Under the pieces are notes generated by a model. That model saw nothing but the letters and a program-made list of their open reading frames with translations, was not told where the DNA came from and ran no database searches. Both the position numbers and the translations under genes were made by a program. From positions 1-64,000 of the forward strand of contig DATATB010000187.1 of assembly GCA_036268995.1 (NCBI GenBank): a DNA stretch of 64,000 bases, given 5' to 3'. Positions 16,649 through 24,455 of the stretch are shown here, piece by piece; positions within the stretch are counted from its first letter, which is position 1; every line of letters starts with the position of its first letter. This stretch comes from DATATB01 sp036268995 (GTDB lineage Bacteria; Planctomycetota; Planctomycetia; Pirellulales; PNKZ01).

Positions 16649-17156
16649 GCTTGATCCTCACGGCAATGCCGCTGACCAGCAGCTCGACCTCATCGGCCTG
16701 CGAGGCGGCCAGTTGGTTCGCGCGGCCGGCCAACTCGCGAAACCGCCGGGCCAGCTCGTGCTCGGGCACGATGCCCTGGCCCACCTCGTTGGTCACGAGC
16801 ACCACCGGATAGTCGGCCGCGCGGGCCGCCTGGCACAGGCTATCGACTTCGGCCAGGATGTCGCTGTCGGGCAGTTCATCAATCAGCAGTTGCGAGACCA
16901 GCAGCGTGAGGCAATCGACCACGGCGGCATCGAAGCCGGGCGCGAGCGCCAAGCCCAGATTGCGGCTGGCTTCGACGGTGGTCCAGGTTCGAGGACGCTC
17001 GCGGCGATGGCGCTCGACTTTGGCTTGCATTTCGTCGTCGCGGGGGACGCAGGTGGCGACGAACAGGATGTGCGCGCCGTGTTGCGCAGCGACGCGCAGG
17101 GCATGCGTGCTCTTGCCACTGGCCGCGCCGCCGGTAATGAGCGTCAAGCGGCCCAT
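16638..17156 (-). CDS. cobU: Adenosylcobinamide kinase / guanylyltransferase (CobU/CobP)
   Basis: The bifunctional CobU phosphorylates adenosylcobinamide and then forms the GDP derivative. The start at 17156 (MGRLTLITGGAASGKST) gives 172 residues with the P-loop at about 9-17, VATCVPRDDEMQAKVERHR with the guanylylated histidine region, VDCLTLLVSQLL and VTNEVGQGIVPEH. The longer frame upstream runs into a palindromic repeat and is not coding. It is the first gene of the operon, about 400 bases downstream of the riboswitch aptamer. Confidence 0.95.
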   Translation of the reverse strand: MGRLTLITGGAASGKSTHALRVAAQHGAHILFVATCVPRDDEMQAKVERHRRERPRTWTTVEASRNLGLALAPGFDAAVVDCLTLLVSQLLIDELPDSDILAEVDSLCQAARAADYPVVLVTNEVGQGIVPEHELARRFRELAGRANQLAASQADEVELLVSGIAVRIKHAG

Positions 17157-17202
17157 GGCGCGCGCCTCCGCTGTGAACCAATGCATCCATCGCCGGCAAG
17201 GC

Positions 17203-17358
17203 TGGGTGCCACTGCTGGCTTGTCCAGCAGTGTGGAGCGAGGACGGCCCTGCGATGCTAATCGGTCGCCAAGAGCCAGCGCGCCGGTTGGGAACGAGCTG
17301 TCGGCAGGCCATCCCTGGTCGACGAGGAACACTGCTGGACGAGCCAGCAGTGGCACCC
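17203..17358. repeat. GGGTGCCACTGCTGG inverted repeat in the cobU leader
   Basis: One arm (17203-17232) contains GGTGCCACTGCTGGCTTGTC and the other (17328-17358) contains GAGCCAGCAGTGGCACC, facing inward around about 95 bases. A second, shorter copy lies at 52469-52551. It sits between the cobalamin riboswitch and cobU. Confidence 0.8.
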
Positions 17359-17555
17359 GATCCAAGCGGCCTAAGCCGCGAGCGAAGTCAACGACGGCTG
17401 GTGGCCGTCGCGCCGTAAACAAGAACATCCTCATGCCTGGCCTCACAAGACCGAACGCATGAGGGACGGCACCCGGTTTCTGGGTCCCTCAGACCCGGCC
17501 ATGCAATAGCCGAGGCAAGCCTACCCGTCGCGCGCGGAGTCTCCAGGCTTACTAC

Positions 17556-17709
17556 CTTCGGCAGGTCTTCTGGCTCCGGACTTCCCGCGCAGCCTTCCCA
17601 TCGACGAATCGACAGTGGCTGCGCTCGTTGGTTCGTTGTCCGTTACAGCGGCGGGACCACCCCCGGCTTGCACGGGGTTCCCTGTTAGGCCCGACAAGTG
17701 GGCACCGAA
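17556..17709 (-). promoter_or_regulatory. Cobalamin riboswitch (AdoCbl aptamer)
   Basis: Read on the minus strand, the segment begins with the GGTGCCC stem region and carries the core AACAGGGAACCCCGTGCAA followed by CGGGGGTGGTCCCGCCGC. It then has the GCCACTG B12-box region, GGGAAGGC, and the closing GAAGTCCGGAGCCAGAAGAC. These are the conserved cobalamin aptamer elements in the right order. It lies directly behind a promoter and upstream of the whole cobalamin operon, so excess B12 should repress the operon. A possible expression-platform hairpin (GAGGGAC pairing with GTCCCTC) is at about 17460-17490. Confidence 0.95.
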
Positions 17710-17718
17710 AGCTCGGCC

Positions 17719-17746
17719 AGTCTACCAGCCCCCATGCCGAAGTCAA
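17719..17746 (-). promoter_or_regulatory. Promoter of the cobalamin operon
   Basis: On the minus strand TTGACT (17741-17746) and TAGACT (17719-17724) are separated by 16 bases, close to the sigma70-type consensus. Transcription would begin near 17711, just before the riboswitch aptamer. Confidence 0.7.
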
Positions 17747-17775
17747 TCTAGAGGACTACGAGGGGGGAACCAGCT

Positions 17776-17881
17776 GAACAGAAGACCGCGAAGGACGCTA
17801 AGACGAAGATTACTGTCAGCGAATCTGCTCGTCTCTTCGTCTTCTCCTCCTTTTCTTAGCGTCCTTTGCGAGCTTCTGTTC
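17776..17881. repeat. GAACAGAAG / CTTAGCGTCCTTTGCG inverted repeat
   Basis: One arm (17776-17808) has GAACAGAAGACCGCGAAGGA and the mate (17853-17881) has CTTAGCGTCCTTTGCGAGC and ends CTTCTGTTC. It lies between the PVC-type dehydrogenase gene and the operon promoter and may help terminate or insulate transcription. Confidence 0.75.
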
Positions 17882-17915
17882 AAATCCTTTTGCCCCAGTC
17901 ATTTGCGATTGGTGC

Positions 17916-20858
17916 CTATTTCTTCACAGCCAGATAGGCGAGCAGGTCGGTCATGTCGGCGAGGGTGACTTGCTTTTCGAGGCCTTCGGGCATGAAGGAG
18001 CGGCCGCTGCTGGTGAGCTCGTCGATGTCGCTACGGAGCAGGGTGCGGCGCTGGCCGTCGGATTGAACGAAGGTCATGCTGGTGGCGGTTTCTCCGGAGA
18101 TGAGGCCGGCGATCACCTGGCCGTCGACCGTGGCTACCGTGTAGACCAGGTAGCGCGGCTTGACCTCGCGATTGGGGTCGAGAATGTTCAATAGCACGGC
18201 TTCTTTGCCGCGATCACCGATGGCTGCGAGTTCGGCGCCCAGGGCCGTGCCGAATTGTTCGAGCCGATGACAGGCGGCGCATTGCTTGCGAAACACGGCC
18301 CGGCCACGCTCGACGTCGCCCGCGGCGGCCAGCGCGGGCTGATACTTGGCGACGACCGCCGCGCGGGCTTCGTTCACGTCGGCGGCAAACGCGGCTTTGG
18401 CGCGGCGACGAATTTCGGTGTCGGGAAAGGCCGCGAGTAGTTGCACGCGCCCAGGATCGATCTCGGCACGGGCGACACGCTTCTGCTCGATCGCATCAAG
18501 GAATGGGCCTGCCCAAGCGGCCCGCGCCAAGAGCAACTCGACCGCCGCGCTGCGCATTTTTGGGCCGAGGCCCGACCAGGCCGAGAGCACGATCTCGGCG
18601 ACTTCGGGCTGATGGTAGCGGCTGATCTGCTTGAGGACAGCCGCCTGCACTGGTTCCGGCCGATCGGCGGCGAGCAGGCCGGCCAGCAGCGGCCGAACTT
18701 CGCCCAGCGGCAGAAACACGAGCGTCTGCACGGCAGCGGCTCGGGCGGCGGGCGATTGTTTGGGATCGTCGACGACGCGCCGGGCCAACGCCAGCGCGTC
18801 GTTCCACAGCTTGGCGCACGTGCCTTCCAGCTTGAGACCGGATGCCTGAGGCGGCAGGGCCAGCATCAGCCGTTTGACCAGTTGCTGCGCTAGCGGCTTC
18901 CTGGCGGCCGGCAAAGATTCGATGACGGCGAGCAAGCGCTCGATGTCGGCCGACTGGTGGGCCGCGCCGATTTGCTCGGCCAATTGCCCGAGCATTGCCT
19001 GGCCGGCGGAACTGGTGCAAAACGAATCGTCGGCCGTCAGCCGAGCGGCCAATTGGCCACCTCGGCCGGCTGAAGAACAGAGCACGGCCAGACGCGTCCA
19101 CGAGTCGTCCACGTCGCGCACGGCAATCGACGCGAGGGCATGCTTCACGCCGGGCTGTGGAAAGTATCCAAGCGAAAATGCCACTTGCCGGCGCACGGCG
19201 GGCGAGGGATCGTCGGCCAGGGACATCAGCCGGCCGCACACCCAATCGTTGCCAGGAAGATGTTCGGCCACAATGGCGGCGTGCTCGCGCACGCGGGCAT
19301 CGGAATCGTTCAGGCCGCGGATCACGGCCTCCGGGTTGAGAGCACCGATCGTCGCCAGCGAGTACAAGGCGTGCATCCGGCCCAGCGGCGAGGAACTGGC
19401 CTGCCATTTTTCCAAATCCTTGCCGGCGGCCGGATCACGCCGCTGGGACAACAGCCGCGCGCCGATATCACGGTGCCAGCCATCGTCGCTGAGCAGCAGT
19501 TGTCCGACGAGCCCGCCAATGCTCGCGCCGCTCCACTTTTCCGCTTTGGGCCGCACAAAGCCGTCGGGCACGATGCGATAGATGCGGCCGCGATCGATGC
19601 CGCCGGAGGGATCGACCTGTTTGAGCAAGCTAGCCGGCAGGAAATCGGCGCCTTCGATCAGCTCGCGATACATGTCCACGACGCACAAGCAGCCGTCGGG
19701 CGAAGGGGCGATTTGGACCGGCCGGAACCAATTGTCGGTCGAAGCCAGGAACTCGGCGTCGCCATCGGCATCGACCGCCTTGAAAGCCGCGCCATTGGGC
19801 TCGAGCACAAAGCGATGGACCAGATTGGCGGCCACTTCGCCCACGAAGATATTGCCGCGATACTTTTCCGGAAACGCGCTGCCGCGATAGACGGTCAGTC
19901 CGCTGGCACTGGAAAAATAGCTGTAATTCGGCTGCCGCTCGCCGGCCGCGGCTCGCTCCCGCGCGCGGATCGCGTCGCGGCTTTCGCGCCAGGCTTCGGG
20001 AGCGCTCTTGCGGTGCAGGGTCGAAGTCGGGCCGATGGGCGTGATTGGCAGCCCGGCGTTGGGGCCGATCACCATGGGATTGCGAGCCAGGTAGCGGTTG
20101 TCGTACATCACTTGCCAGACGGGCATGCTATTGGAGCAAGCGAACTTGTGGCCCCAATCGTCCATCGTCATGCCGTATTGGCCCGCCCCACCGGCGAGCG
20201 TCCACTCGCGCGTGCGGGGATCAAAAGCCATGCCCAGATTGCGAATGGAAATCGGCTTGTCCTGCGGCCGGTCGACGCGCTGGATCATGCCGCCGGCCAG
20301 GCCGACGGACACGTGGATGCGATTGTCCGGGCCCCAGCGGAGTGAGTTGAGCATGGCCTCGCCGGCATGATCGCGATCGAAGCCGGTATAGATCCGCTCG
20401 CGCACATCGGCGCGGCCGTCGCCGTCGGTATCCTTCAGATACAAGATGTCGGGCGCGGCAGTGACGAACACGCCGCCGTCGTAGCACAGCACGCCGGTGG
20501 CGAATTTCACATCGTCGGCAAACGCGATGGCGTGCTCGTAGCGGCCGTCGCCATCGCGATCTTCCAACAGGCGAATCGAACTGGTGCCGTGCGGCCGCGT
20601 GGCGGCAAAGTCGTTGTACTCGGTGTACTGGACGACATACATCCGGCCGTCTTCGTCGAAATCGATGGCCACCGGCGTGCGGATCAGCGGCTCGGCCGCG
20701 ACCAGCTCGACGTGAAAGCCCGGCTGCACGGTGATCGTGCGCAGCGACTCCTCGGGCGATTTGGGCGCGGTGCGAGTCACCGGCTTATCGGCGGGCGCAG
20801 CCAATGCGGCCGCGGCCAGGCAGAGCAGAGCAATCGTGAATCGGACGGAGGCTGTCAT
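17916..20858 (-). CDS. PVC-type membrane-bound dehydrogenase with HEAT repeats and C-terminal cytochrome c domain
   Basis: This secreted 980-residue protein has a signal peptide (FTIALLCLAAAALAAPAD) and a beta-propeller-like N-terminal half. It begins PGFHVELVAAEPLI and contains DFDEDGRMYVVQYTEYND, as in the Pirellula/Verrucomicrobium-type putative dehydrogenase family. A stretch of helical HEAT-like repeats follows (about residues 480-830). The C-terminus is the planctomycete heme-binding domain with CAACHRLEQFG and GRSFMPEGLEKQVT. The start at 20858 fits the signal peptide; the longer frame reads through a palindromic repeat. The substrate is unknown, probably a sugar or polyol. Confidence 0.9.
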   Translation of the reverse strand: MTASVRFTIALLCLAAAALAAPADKPVTRTAPKSPEESLRTITVQPGFHVELVAAEPLIRTPVAIDFDEDGRMYVVQYTEYNDFAATRPHGTSSIRLLEDRDGDGRYEHAIAFADDVKFATGVLCYDGGVFVTAAPDILYLKDTDGDGRADVRERIYTGFDRDHAGEAMLNSLRWGPDNRIHVSVGLAGGMIQRVDRPQDKPISIRNLGMAFDPRTREWTLAGGAGQYGMTMDDWGHKFACSNSMPVWQVMYDNRYLARNPMVIGPNAGLPITPIGPTSTLHRKSAPEAWRESRDAIRARERAAAGERQPNYSYFSSASGLTVYRGSAFPEKYRGNIFVGEVAANLVHRFVLEPNGAAFKAVDADGDAEFLASTDNWFRPVQIAPSPDGCLCVVDMYRELIEGADFLPASLLKQVDPSGGIDRGRIYRIVPDGFVRPKAEKWSGASIGGLVGQLLLSDDGWHRDIGARLLSQRRDPAAGKDLEKWQASSSPLGRMHALYSLATIGALNPEAVIRGLNDSDARVREHAAIVAEHLPGNDWVCGRLMSLADDPSPAVRRQVAFSLGYFPQPGVKHALASIAVRDVDDSWTRLAVLCSSAGRGGQLAARLTADDSFCTSSAGQAMLGQLAEQIGAAHQSADIERLLAVIESLPAARKPLAQQLVKRLMLALPPQASGLKLEGTCAKLWNDALALARRVVDDPKQSPAARAAAVQTLVFLPLGEVRPLLAGLLAADRPEPVQAAVLKQISRYHQPEVAEIVLSAWSGLGPKMRSAAVELLLARAAWAGPFLDAIEQKRVARAEIDPGRVQLLAAFPDTEIRRRAKAAFAADVNEARAAVVAKYQPALAAAGDVERGRAVFRKQCAACHRLEQFGTALGAELAAIGDRGKEAVLLNILDPNREVKPRYLVYTVATVDGQVIAGLISGETATSMTFVQSDGQRRTLLRSDIDELTSSGRSFMPEGLEKQVTLADMTDLLAYLAVKK

Positions 20859-20868
20859 TGGCAACTCC

Positions 20869-20946
20869 GGGAGGGCGAGGCTCCTGCCGAGCCTGCTGAA
20901 TATCGTGCTCGGGGACACGCGGCTCGGCAGGAGCCTCGGCCTCCCA
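20869..20946. repeat. GGGAGGGCGAGGCTCCTGCC inverted repeat, copy 1
   Basis: The arm GGGAGGGCGAGGCTCCTGCC and its inverted mate GGCAGGAGCCTCGGCCTCCC form a hairpin ending about 10 bases before the start codon of the PVC-type dehydrogenase gene. A second copy at 39381-39461 is in the same position before another cytochrome gene. Confidence 0.85.
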
Positions 20947-20961
20947 TTCGGAGTCATGTGC

Positions 20962-23289
20962 TTACGGCCAGTTCAAATGGCGATGCAAGAAGGCGAAGGT
21001 GCCGATGCCGTTGATCGTGTGTGGGCCGTCGAAATATTCGAGCGTGGTCCGCCCCGGGATGCGCAGATCGGTATACAGCAGCCGGACCTTGGCGTATTCG
21101 AACGAGACCCATTCATCCAGGCCCACGCCGTCGCGATGGCCACGCTCGACCATAAAGGGCCGGGGCGCGATCAGATTGGCCATTTCGGCATAGTTGAAAG
21201 TGCTGCCCAGATCGAACTCGAAGATCTCGTACTCGCCTTTGGCCAGGTAGCTGGCGCGCATGCGGTTCGAGGCGTTCTTCTCGACCCATTCGTTGAAATC
21301 GCCGGAGCAAATCGAGAGGCAGTAATTCTCGACCAGCGCCGGAATGCGCATGGCCGACTTGCCGCCGTACGACAGGCCATAGAAGGCGATCCGCTTGGCG
21401 TCGACCATCGGCAACGTGCTCAGCCAATTCACGGTTTGCTGGTGCTGCGGCACGATCGTCGAGAAGAGCGTTTTCTTCAGCGGGTTACTCTTGAGTTGCA
21501 GGCTGCGAAAGCGGTCCTTGAAGATGTAAAGGTTCTGCGGCGCGTAGGTGACGAAGCCCCGCTCGGCGAGCGTCGCGGCGAAACAGTGATAAAAGTGCTC
21601 GGCCGGCCCATGCTCGATCACGTCCTTCGGCCGGCCTTCCAACCCATGCTGACACACGACTACCGGCCGCTTCTGGCCGGCGGGAATGTTCTTGGGCACC
21701 AGCAGAATGCCGTAGGCGATCACGTCGGGAAACACGTCCATCACGACTTCGTAGCCGGTCCACGTCGGCTCGTCGTAGACTTTGCGGGTGCGCGGCTTGG
21801 GATCCATCAGCGGCAGCTCGAAGCGGCCGATCACGTCGTCGTAGAAATACTGGCGATAGCGGCGCGTGCTCTGTTGCCACTTGGCCGGATCGCGCGATTT
21901 GCGATCGGCATCGGCCCAGAAGTCGTTGCGGACGTATTGCGAATCGGCCAGCAGGCTTTGCGTGTGAGCGTTCAGCTCCTCGAATTGCCGATGCATGCGG
22001 TCTGCGGCGACGGGCAGCGGGCGTTTGAGACTGGCGGAACTGCCGGGCGGCGCCAGCTTGGCCTGGGCATCGAGCGCTTGCAGGAATGCCGTGAGAGCTT
22101 TGTCCGAGCCGGGCGAGCCGTTGCCGTCGGCGCTGGCGACCACGGTCCAGGCGTTGCGATCGGGCAGTCCATGCACCAGCTTTGCCGCGCGGCCGAACTC
22201 CGCCGCCACGGCGTCCAAGGCCGGCGTTTCGAGTTTGCCGGGAGCGGCGCCGCCGTTGCGTCCCTTACGGGGCTTCGGCGGGCCATCGACGGCCGGCACC
22301 CGGCTGGCTTCGACCAGCAGCGCCCGCGGCGCGATGAGCGAGGCCAGCTCCGCATCGCCGAATTCGTCCAGCAGGCCGAACACGTTGCGGTAGATGGGCT
22401 CTTGCCAGACGTTGTTGCGCGGCCCGAAATAGCCGCTCACGCCGACGATATCCAAGCGCGGATCGAGCGCGCCGGCGTACAGGGCCAGCAAGCCACCTTC
22501 GCCGTAGCCGAAGACGCCAATCTTGCGATGCCGCGTCGTTCGCTGGGCGTCGAGCCAATCGACCAGGGCCTCGATCTTTTGGACTTCGTAGCCGATGATG
22601 TGCCGGCCCAGCTCGAAGGCCCCGCGATAAATGAACTCGCGATGCGGCAGGTTCGAGGACTGCGTGCCCATCCCGGAAATCGACCAGGTGTCGTCGCGGT
22701 TGATGATCACGGGCACCCACACGCGGCAGCCGCTCTCGGCCAGCCGCCGCGCGATGTCCGAACCGGCCGGCCCTTGCCTCAGGCCGGCCAGCAGTTCGGG
22801 AGTCTGATCGGCGTCGGGCACGACAATGCAGTCGGCCAGCGGCTGCTGCCGCTTGGGCTCCAGCACCAGCCCCTCGCCGTAGACGCCGCGAAACACCGGC
22901 CAGCGGACCGTGCGGACCTCGTAGCTTTCGGCCTCGGCCAGCACTGGCGACTGTCCGGCGGGAGCCGTGGTTTCCGGCACCGTGGGCAGGCGCTTGTCCA
23001 CCGCGCCGATGATCTTGGCCAGGTGCTGGCGATTGGGAGCCACCGAGGTCTCGTATTTGTCGCGGCTAGATAGATCGCGGTGCCAATGCCGCGCGCGCCG
23101 GCCGACGGATTGGTCGATCTGCTTGAGCAAGAAGCGGTCGACGCCCGCGACCAGTTGGTCTGTCAGGTCGCCTTCGGTAGTTAAAGGAGCGGTGCCCGGC
23201 AGCGGCACCACGGGATCGGCCGCCGCCGAAATCGAGGTCAGTGCGGCCGAAAGGCCCAGCGAAAACCAGAACAAAAGGGCGCGCGACAT
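20962..23289 (-). CDS. Secreted tandem alpha/beta hydrolase (esterase-like)
   Basis: This 775-residue protein has a signal peptide (LLFWFSLGLSAALTSISAAA). The N-terminal half contains an alpha/beta hydrolase elbow in which the nucleophile is replaced (GYGEGG, residues 261-266, Glu at the serine position). The C-terminal half has an intact elbow GLSYGG (638-643, Ser640) and a late histidine in DGPHTING near residue 757. This suggests one active and one degenerate domain. Related planctomycete proteins are annotated as acetylxylan esterase or dienelactone hydrolase-like. It is encoded just upstream of the PVC-type dehydrogenase gene, and the two are probably co-transcribed for carbohydrate degradation. 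Confidence 0.85.
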   Translation of the reverse strand: MSRALLFWFSLGLSAALTSISAAADPVVPLPGTAPLTTEGDLTDQLVAGVDRFLLKQIDQSVGRRARHWHRDLSSRDKYETSVAPNRQHLAKIIGAVDKRLPTVPETTAPAGQSPVLAEAESYEVRTVRWPVFRGVYGEGLVLEPKRQQPLADCIVVPDADQTPELLAGLRQGPAGSDIARRLAESGCRVWVPVIINRDDTWSISGMGTQSSNLPHREFIYRGAFELGRHIIGYEVQKIEALVDWLDAQRTTRHRKIGVFGYGEGGLLALYAGALDPRLDIVGVSGYFGPRNNVWQEPIYRNVFGLLDEFGDAELASLIAPRALLVEASRVPAVDGPPKPRKGRNGGAAPGKLETPALDAVAAEFGRAAKLVHGLPDRNAWTVVASADGNGSPGSDKALTAFLQALDAQAKLAPPGSSASLKRPLPVAADRMHRQFEELNAHTQSLLADSQYVRNDFWADADRKSRDPAKWQQSTRRYRQYFYDDVIGRFELPLMDPKPRTRKVYDEPTWTGYEVVMDVFPDVIAYGILLVPKNIPAGQKRPVVVCQHGLEGRPKDVIEHGPAEHFYHCFAATLAERGFVTYAPQNLYIFKDRFRSLQLKSNPLKKTLFSTIVPQHQQTVNWLSTLPMVDAKRIAFYGLSYGGKSAMRIPALVENYCLSICSGDFNEWVEKNASNRMRASYLAKGEYEIFEFDLGSTFNYAEMANLIAPRPFMVERGHRDGVGLDEWVSFEYAKVRLLYTDLRIPGRTTLEYFDGPHTINGIGTFAFLHRHLNWP

Positions 23290-23741
23290 GGCAGGGTGCT
23301 CCGGGCGGGCTGAATTTGCGGTCGTCTGACGGCGTGCGTATCATGCGGCAAAGGGCGGGAAGCCGCGGGCAGGACTGCCATCATACTTGGGTCCAATGCC
23401 AGGAGCAAACACGCCCGAGGCGGGGTCGGCTGCCGACGGTTCCGACAATCGCTTGGCGGCGCGAGATGAAACCGCTGCGATCCACCTACCGATCGGAACC
23501 GGGGGGTGAACCGATCGCAGCTAAAACAAATGGTTATTTTGCATTAAGCAGGCGGCTAGGCTCTTGACTTGGGGTAGCGCCGTCGCGCGCAATGATGAAG
23601 CGCCACATTTCTGACTGTCTGTAAGGGGTAAGGCGCCGCTGTCTCTGTTTCTTTCGACCGCATGATGCGGCCGGCCGCCTGGGCATACGCGGGGGCTCGG
23701 CGGTGCATCAGCGGTGACGTGCATCTTTTGATCGCCGACCG
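23290..23741. other. Divergent intergenic region
   Basis: These 450 bases separate the minus-strand hydrolase from a plus-strand membrane protein. The only structure I see is a pairing of GCTGCGATC (about 23471) with GATCGCAGC (about 23512). I find no convincing small gene or tRNA. Confidence 0.5.
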
Positions 23742-24227
23742 ATGAAGCAAACGTTGATTCAAATTTGCGGTGCCGTGCTGTTGGGTTGCGGCGTGGGCCT
23801 GGCGGCGCACTGCGCTGCGGATGCCGAGGATCGGAACTTTCTGCTGCTGACCGCCATCGCCGCCTTGTGCCTCAGCGGCATGTATTTGATGTTCGTGCAC
23901 ACCCTGCGGCGCCGGGTAGTGTTCGAATTCGAAGGCGGCTTCATGGACGGCAAGACGCTGATCGGCGACTTGAAGGACCAGGCCCAGGGCAAAAGCGCCA
24001 ACGAGGCGGTGCGGCATTATTTCAATACCGATCGCGGCACGATCGGCCGGCGCTTCTGGTCCGCCTCGGACTACATGGTCGACACGCTGCGAACGCATGG
24101 CGGTGATGTGACTGCACTGCGCGCTGCCAGCCGCGATCCCCGCTTTCAATGCGATCACTACGAAGTCGTCGAGCGGCGGGAACGCGACAGCGAAATCCAC
24201 GTCCGCGCGAAGTTCATCCCTTCGTGA
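23742..24227 (+). CDS. Hypothetical membrane protein
   Basis: The 161-residue protein begins with two hydrophobic helices (about residues 5-25 and 32-52) linked by a short charged loop. A soluble domain of about 105 residues follows, ending in RERDSEIHVRAKFIPS. I do not recognise the family. The soluble part would be cytoplasmic if both helices span the membrane. Codon use is GC-rich like the neighbours. No strong ribosome-binding site precedes the ATG. It has no partner on the same strand within 200 bases. Confidence 0.75.
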   Translation: MKQTLIQICGAVLLGCGVGLAAHCAADAEDRNFLLLTAIAALCLSGMYLMFVHTLRRRVVFEFEGGFMDGKTLIGDLKDQAQGKSANEAVRHYFNTDRGTIGRRFWSASDYMVDTLRTHGGDVTALRAASRDPRFQCDHYEVVERRERDSEIHVRAKFIPS

Positions 24228-24455
24228 TCGATACCTGCCTGTCTTGACCCGCTTCGCCCGCCTTCCCGGCTTTCGGGCGTCGAATTTCCGGTTCAAGCGT
24301 TACGGGCGGCACAACCGATACCCACCAACGGAGCGCGAGTTCCGCGCGCTGCGGCTGCGCAGACATCTCGCGGACGGTCGGCGCCGGTTGGCGCCGCGCA
24401 CTCCATACATATGCATTCTCCCTGCTGGTTAAAAGCAGTCGAAGGAACCACCCGG

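Noticed and set aside
20731..23073. Long plus-strand frame opposite the hydrolase
   Set aside because: Antisense shadow; it also crosses the palindrome and the hydrolase stop.
23556..24296. Long minus-strand frame opposite the 161-residue membrane protein
   Set aside because: The plus-strand product has clear membrane helices and normal codon use; the minus frame is low-complexity and is a mirror of it.
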